The notes under the pieces are model-generated. The model saw only the letters and a program-made list of their open reading frames with translations, had not been told where the DNA came from and ran no database searches. A DNA stretch of 64,000 nt from KBS-96 sp963722585 (GTDB lineage Bacteria; Acidobacteriota; Terriglobia; Bryobacterales; Bryobacteraceae), in NCBI GenBank assembly GCA_963722585.1, contig CAVRNU010000050.1, positions 56,367-120,366 of the forward strand, in the 5' to 3' direction. A program made the translations under genes and the position numbers. Of this stretch, positions 9,168 through 17,934 are shown one piece after another; position 1 is the stretch's first letter; every line of letters starts with the position of its first letter.

Positions 9168-10513
9168 CAGGCGGCATAACAAAGGGCTTCAGAGAATCGT
9201 TCCAGAAGCTGCGAAGGCGATTGGTTGATCTCTGAGGGGGAATGAGAGGTGAAAGAATCGTTCCAGAGATGCTTGCGAACTGCGGCCAAAGCGTCGGAGA
9301 AGGTGGGGAGGGATTTCTGATACCAAGCGGTTTGCAAAGGCAAGACTTGGTTTTGCTTTCTCAAACGAGAAGCCAGCAGAGTGACGAGGGAGAACATAGC
9401 AAGCAGCAGCGGAGTGCTGCGAGCAATGGCTTTGTCGGACCATTGGCGCTGAGTTTCCAGGCCGAGATGAGCTCGGGATTCCTCGAAGGTGACTTCCACC
9501 TGCCAGCGGCAGACATAGGCCTTGATGATATCCAGAGGTGCGGCGGTGAGGTCGGTGGACAACAGGGCCAGCGGATCGAATCGTCGTTGCGGGTCACGGA
9601 TCAACACCCAGCGGATCTGGGAGGACGGCAGCCCGCCGTGATACCAAATGGCTGTGTCCGAGCAAAACTCGACGGTTCTGCCAGCACGGCCGTACCAGTT
9701 CCGGAGGAGCGCTTTCTTCCAACGGGTCTTGGAATCAGCCATACGCTGTTGAAGAGAAGGCAGACGGGCTCCAATTATGCGGGGTCGGCCCGCACGACCG
9801 GGTGAACGCGCCGGAGCGGGTTGGTAGAGACGGGCATCGAGGCGGAGTCGAGTGATGCAAGCGATGTTGACTCGGCGCAACTGATACAGAAAATCCAAGG
9901 CGGCAAACGCACCATCGGCAACCAACGTTAGCTTCCGCCGCGGCAACCACCGTCGCAATTGGAAACACTGTTGCCGGGCCCAATGGAGCAGTGTCTTCGG
10001 CTTCCGGTTTCCGTTCTCGTAGTAGCGCTCCGAGGGCGCCAAACTGGTCAGAACCGGAAGTGCCCAGACTCGTTGCGCCCACCCAATACGGATCAGCAGC
10101 ATAAGACTAAGCCAGCGCAGGCCGGACGCCTTGACAAAATGACTCTCCGAAGAGCGAACTGGATCCCGATAAATTCCCCGGGCCCGAATCTTGGGACCCC
10201 AACGCCGTTCCACTGTGTCGTCTAAACCGAATAACAGCGGACCTTGAGGAGAGAACTGATCTATGAGCAAACCCAACAAAATCCGGCTTCCTTGGCGCAG
10301 ATCCCACGCCGCGCGATTCAGAACACGATGAAAATTCTGAAACTGCTTCTCCTGGCCTAAGCCCATGATGCGCAAAATACCGCACACCGTCCGTCGGCCT
10401 GGCGCCAAAATAGCGCCCACCATCAAAACCACGGCACGCTGCCAGGTGCGATTGAGCATCATGGGTTGAAATGCTAGGATGATCGGAGCGAAGTCAGAGG
10501 GGAGGTTGATCAT
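9167..10513 (-). CDS. IS4-superfamily DDE transposase
   Basis: A 448-residue transposase that fills the element. The catalytic triad is readable: first Asp in LLFGLDDTVERRWGPKI, second in LTLVADGAFAALD, and Glu in YVCRWQVEVTFEESR, where Y-x2-R-x3-E-x6-R matches the IS4 'YREK' signature. The N-terminal region (RTWQRAVVLMVGAIL) resembles the DDE_5/IS701-like helical domain, so assignment within the IS4 superfamily is open. The reading frame is undamaged, so the element may be active. Its stop lies within the left inverted repeat. Confidence 0.9.
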   Translation of the reverse strand: MINLPSDFAPIILAFQPMMLNRTWQRAVVLMVGAILAPGRRTVCGILRIMGLGQEKQFQNFHRVLNRAAWDLRQGSRILLGLLIDQFSPQGPLLFGLDDTVERRWGPKIRARGIYRDPVRSSESHFVKASGLRWLSLMLLIRIGWAQRVWALPVLTSLAPSERYYENGNRKPKTLLHWARQQCFQLRRWLPRRKLTLVADGAFAALDFLYQLRRVNIACITRLRLDARLYQPAPARSPGRAGRPRIIGARLPSLQQRMADSKTRWKKALLRNWYGRAGRTVEFCSDTAIWYHGGLPSSQIRWVLIRDPQRRFDPLALLSTDLTAAPLDIIKAYVCRWQVEVTFEESRAHLGLETQRQWSDKAIARSTPLLLAMFSLVTLLASRLRKQNQVLPLQTAWYQKSLPTFSDALAAVRKHLWNDSFTSHSPSEINQSPSQLLERFSEALCYAA

Positions 10514-10565
10514 AAAACATTCTCGCTAAGAATTGTTTAAATCATCTCACCCTCCCTTCGTTTCA

Positions 10566-10581
10566 ATTGGACAAAGTCGAG
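10566..10581 (-). repeat. Right terminal inverted repeat of the insertion sequence
   Basis: A perfect partner of 9152-9167, followed directly by the second CGAAG duplication at 10582-10586. Confidence 0.9.
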
Positions 10582-10616
10582 CGAAGCGGCTGTAAAATAA
10601 TCATTGCTAAAAGGAT

Positions 10617-11270
10617 ATGAAACGCCGGAATTTTGTTCGATCGCTTCTCGTTGCGCCCGCCGGATCGGCTGCGCTGAAGGCTCAGCAGCAGATCACAGCC
10701 CAGAAGCCATCGCCGCCGCTGAGCACTCCCGCGCGGCAAGGTTCGCGCGAGCCTCAGGACGTACCCAAGCTCGAAGTGGTTCAGTCCGACCTGGCCGCCG
10801 ATCCGGCGCTGCAATTCTTTACGGCAACGCAATTCGGGACATTGCGTAAATTAGCGTCTTTGCTTGTTCCTCCACTCAAGGCCAAGCCCGGCGCAATCGA
10901 CGCGCAAGCGCCGGAATTTCTCGATTTCCTGATCGGCGTCTCGTCGGCAGATCGCCAAAAACTATACTGCGAAGGCCTCGATACCTTGAATATCCAGGCC
11001 ACGGAGCAGTTTCACACGGCGTTCGCAGAGTTGAATTCCGCTCAGGCCGACACGATCCTGCGCCCATTGTTCGTCGCGCGGCCATGGCCCGAAGACTTCC
11101 CCGACGATCATCTCAAGAATTTCATTGCCCGCGTGCATGAGGACCTGAGGACTGCCACTATGAATTCCCGTGAATGGGCCAATGCTGGCGGAGCTCGGTC
11201 TTTTGGCCGCGGATTTGGCCGCAGTTCTGGCTACTATTGGCGGCCGATCGATCCTGTAACGGAGCTTTGA
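10617..11270 (+). CDS. Gluconate 2-dehydrogenase subunit 3-like protein, Tat-exported
   Basis: A 217-residue protein starting MKRRNFVRSLLVAPAGSAALKA, a twin-arginine signal. The mature part (QFGTLRKLASLLVPP..., PEFLDFLIGVSSADRQKLYCEGL, then FIARVHEDLRTATMNSREW) matches the small 'subunit 3' family that escorts GMC flavoproteins through the Tat pathway. It lies 4 bp before the GMC gene, so the two form one unit: the subunit carries the signal and the flavoprotein piggybacks. AAGGA lies only one base from the ATG, which is unusually close. An insertion sequence ends about 30 bp upstream. Confidence 0.85.
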   Translation: MKRRNFVRSLLVAPAGSAALKAQQQITAQKPSPPLSTPARQGSREPQDVPKLEVVQSDLAADPALQFFTATQFGTLRKLASLLVPPLKAKPGAIDAQAPEFLDFLIGVSSADRQKLYCEGLDTLNIQATEQFHTAFAELNSAQADTILRPLFVARPWPEDFPDDHLKNFIARVHEDLRTATMNSREWANAGGARSFGRGFGRSSGYYWRPIDPVTEL

Positions 11271-11274
11271 CGCG

Positions 11275-12849
11275 ATGCCTCGAAAACAGTACGACGTCCT
11301 GATTGTTGGGTCGGGTCACTCCGGCGGCATGGCAGCGAACATCCTTACCCAGAAAGGTATTTCGTGCTTGATGCTGAATGCCGGTCCAGAGGCCGATTTT
11401 GAGCGCGACCGCGAATTCAAGTCCGCATACGAATTGCCTTATCGCGGCTTCAGCCAGCCGGGGCGCTTGCCGCATGTCTTTCAAGCCACCGAATTCAACG
11501 CGAATCAATGGGTCGATGAAAAGGAAGTGCCTTACACGTGCCCGCCCGACGCGCCGTACAATTGGGTGCGCGTGCGTCTTCTCGGCGGCCGCTCCTTGTT
11601 TTGGGCGCGCCAGTCTTTCCGTTTGAGCGATTACGAATTCAAAGCGGGGGAGATTGACGGCACGGGCGACAGTTGGCCGATCAGTCTTGCTGACCTCGCG
11701 CCATATTATTCGCGCGTCGAAGGCATATTCCGCGTCGTGGGACGCAAAGAGGGATGGCCGCAGTTCCCCGACGGCAATTTCGTCGAGATGAACCTTCCGC
11801 CAGACACGGAATCTATCAAGCGTTTTACTGAGCTCGCAAACAAGCGCGGCATCCCAGTATCGAAAATGCGCTACTCGATGGGCCAGAACGGGCTTGCCAG
11901 CTCGATTAATCTGCTGCTTCCTGATGCGCTCGCAACCGGGAAGCTCGATATGGTGCAGAACGCAATTGTGCGTGAAATCAGCGTGGATAAGAACACGGGG
12001 CTAGCGAATGGCGCACATTTTATCGACCGCCATTCGCGCCGCGAAATGCATGTTAGCGCTCGCGCCGTGGTGCTCGCAGCCGGTTGTCTCGAGAGCACTC
12101 GGCTGCTGCTGAATTCGAACCTTGCGAACTCCAGCGGCGTGATGGGGCACTACCTGGTCGACCAAATGTACGGCGTCTCGGTTGTCGCGTCCGTGCCAGA
12201 AGCCCGCGACGGCAAAGCCAAGCCGGGGCTAATGGGCGGAGGAGCGTTTATTCCGCGCTTCCGCAATCTCACTAAGATCGACAAGCGCAATTTCATAAAA
12301 GGCTATTGCGTCACGATTCAGAGTGGAGTGGCCGCAAGTCCTAACTTCTTCCCACTATATGGCGAAGAACTCCAGACAAAACTCGATAGCTATGCCGGCT
12401 CCTGTGTCTCGGGCGGCATTTTCGGAGAACGTGTGGCGCGCTACGAAAATCATGTCCGAATCGATAAGGATGTGGTTGATAAGTGGGGGATTCCGGTGCT
12501 GCACATCGAGGCTCGCGACACTGAGAACGAACGCAACCTTACAAAGGACGCAGCCGATACGCTCGAGGAGGTCTTTCACGAGGCGGGTTGGGAAATCATC
12601 TGCAAAACCGATCGCGTGAACCCGCCCGGCTATAGTATCCACGAAGTGGGGACGTGCCGCATGGGCAACGATCCGAAAACCAGTGTCCTCAACAAGTGGT
12701 GCCAGAGCCACGACATCAAAAATCTGTTCGTGGTGGATGGCGCAAGCTTCGTCACATGCGGCTGGCAGAATCCGACCATGACCATTGTTGCGCTTTCGAT
12801 GCGCGCTTCCGAATACATGGCCGATCAAATGAAGCAGCGCATCATCTAA
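11275..12849 (+). CDS. GMC-family FAD oxidoreductase (gluconate dehydrogenase-type large subunit)
   Basis: A 524-residue flavoprotein. The N-terminal dinucleotide fold is DVLIVGSGHSGGMAANILTQKG. The C-terminal signature (SIHEVGTCRMGNDPKTSVLN ... NLFVVDGASFVTCGWQNPTM) is that of the GMC_oxred_C domain with its active-site His and Asn region. It has no signal peptide of its own, as expected if it is exported with the preceding subunit-3-like protein. The electron acceptor (usually a cytochrome c subunit) is not encoded nearby. Likely substrates are sugars or sugar acids. Confidence 0.9.
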   Translation: MPRKQYDVLIVGSGHSGGMAANILTQKGISCLMLNAGPEADFERDREFKSAYELPYRGFSQPGRLPHVFQATEFNANQWVDEKEVPYTCPPDAPYNWVRVRLLGGRSLFWARQSFRLSDYEFKAGEIDGTGDSWPISLADLAPYYSRVEGIFRVVGRKEGWPQFPDGNFVEMNLPPDTESIKRFTELANKRGIPVSKMRYSMGQNGLASSINLLLPDALATGKLDMVQNAIVREISVDKNTGLANGAHFIDRHSRREMHVSARAVVLAAGCLESTRLLLNSNLANSSGVMGHYLVDQMYGVSVVASVPEARDGKAKPGLMGGGAFIPRFRNLTKIDKRNFIKGYCVTIQSGVAASPNFFPLYGEELQTKLDSYAGSCVSGGIFGERVARYENHVRIDKDVVDKWGIPVLHIEARDTENERNLTKDAADTLEEVFHEAGWEIICKTDRVNPPGYSIHEVGTCRMGNDPKTSVLNKWCQSHDIKNLFVVDGASFVTCGWQNPTMTIVALSMRASEYMADQMKQRII

Positions 12850-12873
12850 GCGCTCTTAATTGCTTAAACTTGG

Positions 12874-12933
12874 AGAGAGGGCGGCAGCGGGGGGTGCTGC
12901 TGGTTTTGGTTGTCGGGGGACCACGCCCTCTCT
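12874..12933 (+). terminator. Branched inverted repeat after the GMC gene, possible terminator
   Basis: An outer 10-bp perfect stem (AGAGAGGGCG at 12874-12883 with CGCCCTCTCT at 12924-12933) encloses an inner 5-bp stem (GCAGC 12884-12888 with GCTGC 12896-12900). It starts 24 bp past the GMC stop and is followed by only two further T residues. Position suggests a transcription terminator, but the branched form also fits a small mobile or REP-like palindrome. Confidence 0.45.
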
Positions 12934-13037
12934 TTACCCGAGAATATCGGGCCTGGCGGAGTCTCACAATACCGCCGGCTCACCATTTTCGTGGATAATT
13001 CGGCAGTAGAAACACGATCGTGCCTCCGCTGATCGCT

Positions 13038-14146
13038 TTATTGCTTCTCGCTCGTTCTTTCTTGCGCGAGAAGATATTCCTCAATTTGTCCCTTGCTTGC
13101 GTATCTCGCCCAACCGGCCGGCGTGCCCTGCCAGAGGGTATCCTTCAAATCCACCCGTGCGCCACGCTCGACAAGCAGTCGAATACCTCGTCGTGGCCGG
13201 CTAAGGCGGCTTGATGCAAGGGGGTCGAATGGGCGTGGAATCCAGGCGGGTTGTACCGGTTTGGATCTTCGCCTGCGTCAAGCAGCAGCCGAACAATCTC
13301 GGTGTGACCAAACTGAGACGCAAGGGCCAGCGCGCGATGGCGACCCTCGCTGCCGGCGGTCCCAAGCAGCCGGCGAGCATCTTCAATGTGCCCCATGGCC
13401 GCCGCGACAGGTAGATCTACCTGAGCGCCATGCCGAATCAAGGCGTTTACCGCCTCGAATTCGCCATGCCCGAGTCCCGCTGCGACGGCACTTTTAGGAT
13501 CGGCCCCGTAATCGCAGAGCAGATCGATTAACGGAAGTTGCACGCGGCACTCTCGTGGCACACGGCCCGAGCAGACGAGCCCCAGCGTCTCGTTCAAAGT
13601 AGAGGGGTCACGTTTCGCGCCAGCATCCAGAATGACCCTGGCCACTTCAACGATGTTCGCCGGTAAAGTGCCGCGGCGGATCGGATTCTCCGCCACGAAT
13701 TCCAACAACGTAGGGTTCCGAAAGTAGTTGCCGCCCTCGAACTGGACATGTTGATGCACCAGATCCGGATGCTCCGTTAAGTGGGCACGCAAACCTGCTA
13801 CATCGCCCGTGTCGAGGAGATCCACCGCTCGGCGAAATGAGGTGTCTTCAATCCGCTCATGCATCGGCAAATTCAGGTTGTCGGCGCGTGTCGGTTTCTC
13901 GATGCGATTTTTCAGTCTCGCCCAGCTAGGAAAGCCGGACTCGCGAGCGATTACGAGTTGTGCATCGCTTAGGGTGAACGGGGTATCGAAAATTTCAGCG
14001 TCCGTCGCCTTAGTGAAACGCGGATGAAATTCCCTGATCCGCTGGGCAGCTTGCGGATCGCGCGCGGCAATCGCTTTCAACAAGTCTTTTGCCTGATATT
14101 TGAGATGATCGAGATTTGGATTCGATGGGAGCGGCTTGACCGGCAT
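13038..14146 (-). CDS. Ankyrin-repeat protein, apparent frameshift near the 3' end
   Basis: The frame from 14146 gives about 315 good residues: an N-terminal helical region (LDHLKYQAKDLLKAI), then ankyrin units such as GHTEIVRLLLDAGEDPNRYN and STPLHQAALAGHDEV. Near base 13187 the frame changes. The original frame then reads FDCLSSVAHGWI and stops at 13145, whereas the +1-shifted frame continues as a proper ankyrin unit (RLLVERGARVDLKDTLWQGT...) to a stop at 13038. The total length is one base short of a multiple of three. Either one base was lost in nature or the sequence has an error. Ankyrin repeats bind proteins; no partner is evident. It lacks a signal peptide and stands alone. Confidence 0.75.
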
Positions 14147-14326
14147 GACGAACTTCCTTTCCTTGATACGCCTGAGTCCGCACTTACAGGCAGAAAGTTA
14201 GTTCGGGAAAAACGAAATGTCGCGACTTAGGTGGACTTCTGTCCTTTCCGCGGACCGGATGCGCCGTGACGCGCGAAATCAATATAACACCGTTGTCCGT
14301 ATGCCTTTCTAAAGTTTTGAGATCTC

Positions 14327-14746
14327 TCATCTCGGATAAGGATGTCCGCGCAGCGTTGTAAACGCCCGATAGATCTGCTCCGCCAGCATGGCGCGGGCCA
14401 GTTCGTGTGGGAACGTCATGGGCGAAAGCGAGAGCAGCAGATCGGCCTGTGGTTTCCAGGCCGGTGGCAGACCGGCGTGCCCGCCAACCAGAAATACGAT
14501 ATCGCGACCGCTGCGTTCGGCGTTTTCGATGAGAGCGACGAACCCGGCAGTGTCCATTTGCTTGCCGGAAGGGTCGAGAAAAATTTTCCGGGAAGAAGGA
14601 TGTTTCTCGAAAATATCGAAGCGCGCCGGCGCAATCTCGCGCATTTCACACGCGGAGTATCTTGATGTCCGCTTCAGAAACTCGGCTGCGATAGCATTCG
14701 CGTGCGGGTCGCGGTTTTTGCCGATATAGTAAACGAAAATCTTCAC
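14327..14746 (-). CDS. rlmH: 23S rRNA (pseudouridine-1915-N3)-methyltransferase
   Basis: A 139-residue SPOUT methyltransferase with a GTG start. The family signature is complete: IFLDPSGKQMDTAGF, the SAM-binding loop FLVGGHAGLP, and the C-terminal knot LSLSPMTFPHELARAMLAEQ followed by IYRAFTTLRGHPYPR. It methylates pseudouridine 1915 in helix 69 of 23S rRNA as a homodimer. Length matches the family (about 155). It stands upstream of, and on the same strand as, the efflux operon but is not obviously part of it. Confidence 0.96.
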   Translation of the reverse strand: MKIFVYYIGKNRDPHANAIAAEFLKRTSRYSACEMREIAPARFDIFEKHPSSRKIFLDPSGKQMDTAGFVALIENAERSGRDIVFLVGGHAGLPPAWKPQADLLLSLSPMTFPHELARAMLAEQIYRAFTTLRGHPYPR

Positions 14747-14790
14747 CTACTGGATTATTCCGCGAAGTCGTACGGAGGAGTGTTGGTGCA

Positions 14791-17700
14791 TTATGAAAAG
14801 GCTTCAGCCGTGTCGGCTGCAGCGGGCAGCACATCGCGGTCGCTCGCCATCCAGACGTAAAGGGTAGGCAGCAGGAAGATGCTCATCACCAAGGTGGCGA
14901 CCAGGCCGCCCACGATGACGATGGCGAAAGGCCGCTGCGAATCGGAGCCAATACCGTGCGAGAGCGCGGCTGGCAATAGCCCGAGAGTGGCCACCAGCAT
15001 AGTCATCATGATGGGGCGGAGGCGCAAAACCGCGCCTTCGATCGCGGCGTCCTCGACCGAGTTTCCACGGGCGCGCAACTGGTTGATGTATTCGAGCATA
15101 ATCACGCCAGTTTGGACCGCGACGCCGAATAGCGCCAGAAATCCGACGCCCGAAGAGACGCTGAAGTTAGTGTGGGCGACGAGCAAGGCCGCGATACCGC
15201 CGATCGGCGCCAGCGCTACGTTGACCATAATCAGTAGGGCCCATTTGAACGAATGGAACATGGTGTAAAGAATGATGAAGATGACCAGGACGGTGAGCGG
15301 CACGATGATGAGCAGTCGGGCCTGGGCGCGCTTTTCGCTTTCATATTCGCCTTCCCAGTCGATGTGATAGCCGCGCGGCAGTTGCACTTTCGCGTTCACT
15401 TTCGCCATGGCCTCTTCGACCGCGCCGCCCAGGTCCCGGCCGCGCACGCTGTACTTAATCGCGACGTAGCGCTGATTGCTTTCGCGATAGATTTCCGAGC
15501 CGCCATCCCGTTCCTGCACGTCGCAGAGCTGGGCGAGCGAAACCCGCTCGCCGGTTGGCGCCAGCATGCGAATGTTCTCGATGGCTTCCCGAGTGGTGCG
15601 GTAGGGAGCTAAATAGCGCATGACCAGGTCGTATCGGGCCTCGCCCTGCAGGACCTGAGTGAGGGCGTTGCCGCCCACCGCGGTTTGGATGGCATCCTGC
15701 ACGTCGGCGACGTTGATCTGATAGCGCGCGGCCTGGCGGCGGTCGACCGCCAGGTTCAGATTGGGCTGGCCAAGCGCGCGAAGGACACCAAGGTCCTGAA
15801 TGCCCTTAATCCCACGCATGATATTGACAATTTGATCGGCCTTATCCTCGAGGATTCTTAAATCGTCGCCATAGATTTTCGTCGCGAGCTGTCCCTTGAC
15901 CCCGCTGACAGCTTCCTCCATGTTGTCGGAAATGGGCTGCGAGAAATTCCAGAGGACGCCAGGGATCCTTTCGAGCTCGTGGCTCATGGCGGCGATGAGC
16001 TCTTCTTTGTTTTGGTGAAAGGCGGGGCGCCATTGTTCTTTGGGCTTCAGGTCAACGAAATATTCAGTGTTGAAGAAGCCTGTGGTATCCGTCCCGTCGT
16101 CCGGACGGCCTACTTGACTAGTGCATTGCGTGACCTCAGGCCAGGAACAGAGCAGAATTCGAGCCTGGTTTGAGAAGCGGATGCCCTCGCTGGGCCCGGT
16201 GCTGGGCGCCAGAGTACCGCGCACCCACAATGTGCCTTCATCCAAATGCGGGAGAAACTCGGAACCAATGGTGCTACCGAGCCAGAGCGCGCCCACCAGC
16301 GTGAGGCAGGCTACCGCGACTGTGACGAAACGCGCGCGGATAGCGACTCTGACAGCGCGGCGATATTGGACCTTCAGCCACTCCATGACCGGGTTGTGCC
16401 ACTCATGTGCCCCCTTGCGGAAGAAGAGGCTGGAGAGAACTGGAGCGATCAGTACCGAGAACACCAGTGCCCCCAGAAGGGCGAAGGCGACGGTCCAGGC
16501 CATGGGCTTGAACAAACGGCCTTCCACGCGCTGCAAGGTAAAGATGGGCAGGTAGGCCGTGATGATGATAGCGATGGCGTAGAACACCGGGCGCTCGACT
16601 TCGTGCGCGGCGTCGAAAATCTTCTGTTTTGTGGTTCTGCTATCGGTTTCGCGCTTGCCCAAGTGCCGCACGATGTTCTCGACCATGACGACCGAGCCGT
16701 CCACCACCATGCCGAAATCGAGCGCGCCCAAAGACAGCAGGTTGGCGGGAATGCCTTTGAGATTAAGACAGGTGGCGGCAAACAGGAGCGAGAACGGAAT
16801 GGTAAGGGCGACGATGAGGGCTCCCCGGATATTACCAAGAAAGAGAAACAGGATAATGATGACCAGGACGATGCCTTCCGTCAGGTTGTGCAGAACGGTG
16901 TGAGTGGTGAGGTGCACCAGGTCGCTGCGGTCGAGAAACGGGATTAATTTCACGCCCGTAGGCAGAATGTAGTCGTTCAGCGCGGCTACTTTTTTGTGAA
17001 GTCCTTCGAGCGCGGTGTCCGCGTCGGCTCCCTTGCGCAGGAGCGCGATGCCGGAAACGACGTCGGGTTCGTCGACGATCGTTCCAACCGGAAGATGCGT
17101 GGAGCGGGCGAACTGGCCGAGGCGAATCTTTGGCCCCTGCGCGACAACCGCAATGTCTTTCACCCGGAGCGGCGTACCGCTTTTGGTCGAGATGACGGTG
17201 TTCTCGATATCGCGGACGGTTCTTACCAGACCTACTTCGCGGACGTTGATCTGCTGTAACCCCGCTTCGATAAAGCTGCCGCCGGCATTGGCGTTGTTGT
17301 TGGATAATTGCTGCTCGACCTGCGACAGGCCGAGCCCATAGGAGACCAGCTTGTTAGGATCGATGCGCACCTGATATTCGCGCGTGGGACCGCCGAAGCT
17401 GGCGACGTCGACGATATTCGGCACGGCCTTCAAATTCTTTTCGACGACCCAGTCTTCAATCGATTTCAGCTCCATCACGTCATAGGCCGGATTAGAGCTG
17501 CGCAAGGTGAAGAAATAGATTTGGCCGACCGGGCTCCAGTCGGTGCCCATTTGCGGTACAACACCCGACGGAAGAGTGACTTGCGACAACCGCTCGAGAA
17601 CACGCTCGCGGTTCCAGGCGTTACTTTCCTCGTCGTCGAAAATGAGCTTGAGGTCTGAGAGGCCGAAGAGCGAGAAGGAGCGCAGATGGTCGACGTGAGG

Positions 17701-17928
17701 GATGCCGTTCATCACGATTTCGAGCGGAATGGTGACCTGCTGCTCGATTTGTTCGGCCGAGATTCCCGGCCACTGGGTGATGATTTCGACGTAGTTGTTG
17801 GCGACATCGGGATAGGCTTCGACCGGAAGCTGATGGAACGAAATCGCGCCCCAGGCAAACAAGAGAATCGCGAGCGCCAGTACGAGAAGCCGGTTCCGAA
17901 GAGCGAAATCGACGAGCCTGCCGATCAT
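14791..17928 (-). CDS. czcA: CzcA-type heavy-metal RND efflux pump, inner-membrane subunit
   Basis: A 1045-residue RND transporter with the usual duplicated layout: a first transmembrane helix (LLVLALAILLFAWGAISF), a periplasmic porter domain, TM2-6 near residues 340-540, a second porter domain, and TM8-12 at the C-terminus. TM4 carries DFGMVVDGSVVMVEN, the heavy-metal (HME) RND signature with the two acidic residues of the proton relay. The DFGxxVDG form is typical of divalent-cation (Zn/Co/Ni/Cd) pumps rather than Cus-type copper pumps. The metal is inference. It is the last gene of a minus-strand operon, 6 bp after its adaptor subunit. Confidence 0.93.
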   Translation of the reverse strand: MIGRLVDFALRNRLLVLALAILLFAWGAISFHQLPVEAYPDVANNYVEIITQWPGISAEQIEQQVTIPLEIVMNGIPHVDHLRSFSLFGLSDLKLIFDDEESNAWNRERVLERLSQVTLPSGVVPQMGTDWSPVGQIYFFTLRSSNPAYDVMELKSIEDWVVEKNLKAVPNIVDVASFGGPTREYQVRIDPNKLVSYGLGLSQVEQQLSNNNANAGGSFIEAGLQQINVREVGLVRTVRDIENTVISTKSGTPLRVKDIAVVAQGPKIRLGQFARSTHLPVGTIVDEPDVVSGIALLRKGADADTALEGLHKKVAALNDYILPTGVKLIPFLDRSDLVHLTTHTVLHNLTEGIVLVIIILFLFLGNIRGALIVALTIPFSLLFAATCLNLKGIPANLLSLGALDFGMVVDGSVVMVENIVRHLGKRETDSRTTKQKIFDAAHEVERPVFYAIAIIITAYLPIFTLQRVEGRLFKPMAWTVAFALLGALVFSVLIAPVLSSLFFRKGAHEWHNPVMEWLKVQYRRAVRVAIRARFVTVAVACLTLVGALWLGSTIGSEFLPHLDEGTLWVRGTLAPSTGPSEGIRFSNQARILLCSWPEVTQCTSQVGRPDDGTDTTGFFNTEYFVDLKPKEQWRPAFHQNKEELIAAMSHELERIPGVLWNFSQPISDNMEEAVSGVKGQLATKIYGDDLRILEDKADQIVNIMRGIKGIQDLGVLRALGQPNLNLAVDRRQAARYQINVADVQDAIQTAVGGNALTQVLQGEARYDLVMRYLAPYRTTREAIENIRMLAPTGERVSLAQLCDVQERDGGSEIYRESNQRYVAIKYSVRGRDLGGAVEEAMAKVNAKVQLPRGYHIDWEGEYESEKRAQARLLIIVPLTVLVIFIILYTMFHSFKWALLIMVNVALAPIGGIAALLVAHTNFSVSSGVGFLALFGVAVQTGVIMLEYINQLRARGNSVEDAAIEGAVLRLRPIMMTMLVATLGLLPAALSHGIGSDSQRPFAIVIVGGLVATLVMSIFLLPTLYVWMASDRDVLPAAADTAEAFS

Positions 17929-17934
17929 TTCGCG

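Larger units (their letters stand above)
9152..10581. mobile_element. Complete insertion sequence, IS4-like, with 5-bp target duplication
   Basis: A 1430-bp element bounded by perfect 16-bp terminal inverted repeats (CTCGACTTTGTCCAAT at 9152-9167 and its reverse complement at 10566-10581). The flanks are direct duplications CGAAG at 9147-9151 and 10582-10586. One transposase gene fills the element. Intact ends, matching duplications and an uninterrupted gene point to a recent insertion. It sits between the enolase-family gene and the subunit-3-like gene, only about 30 bp upstream of the latter's start, so it separates that gene from any original promoter. Confidence 0.9.

Noticed and set aside
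16246..16947. 233-codon plus-strand frame opposite the RND pump gene
   Set aside because: Asp/His-rich low-information translation typical of antisense frames in GC-rich genes.
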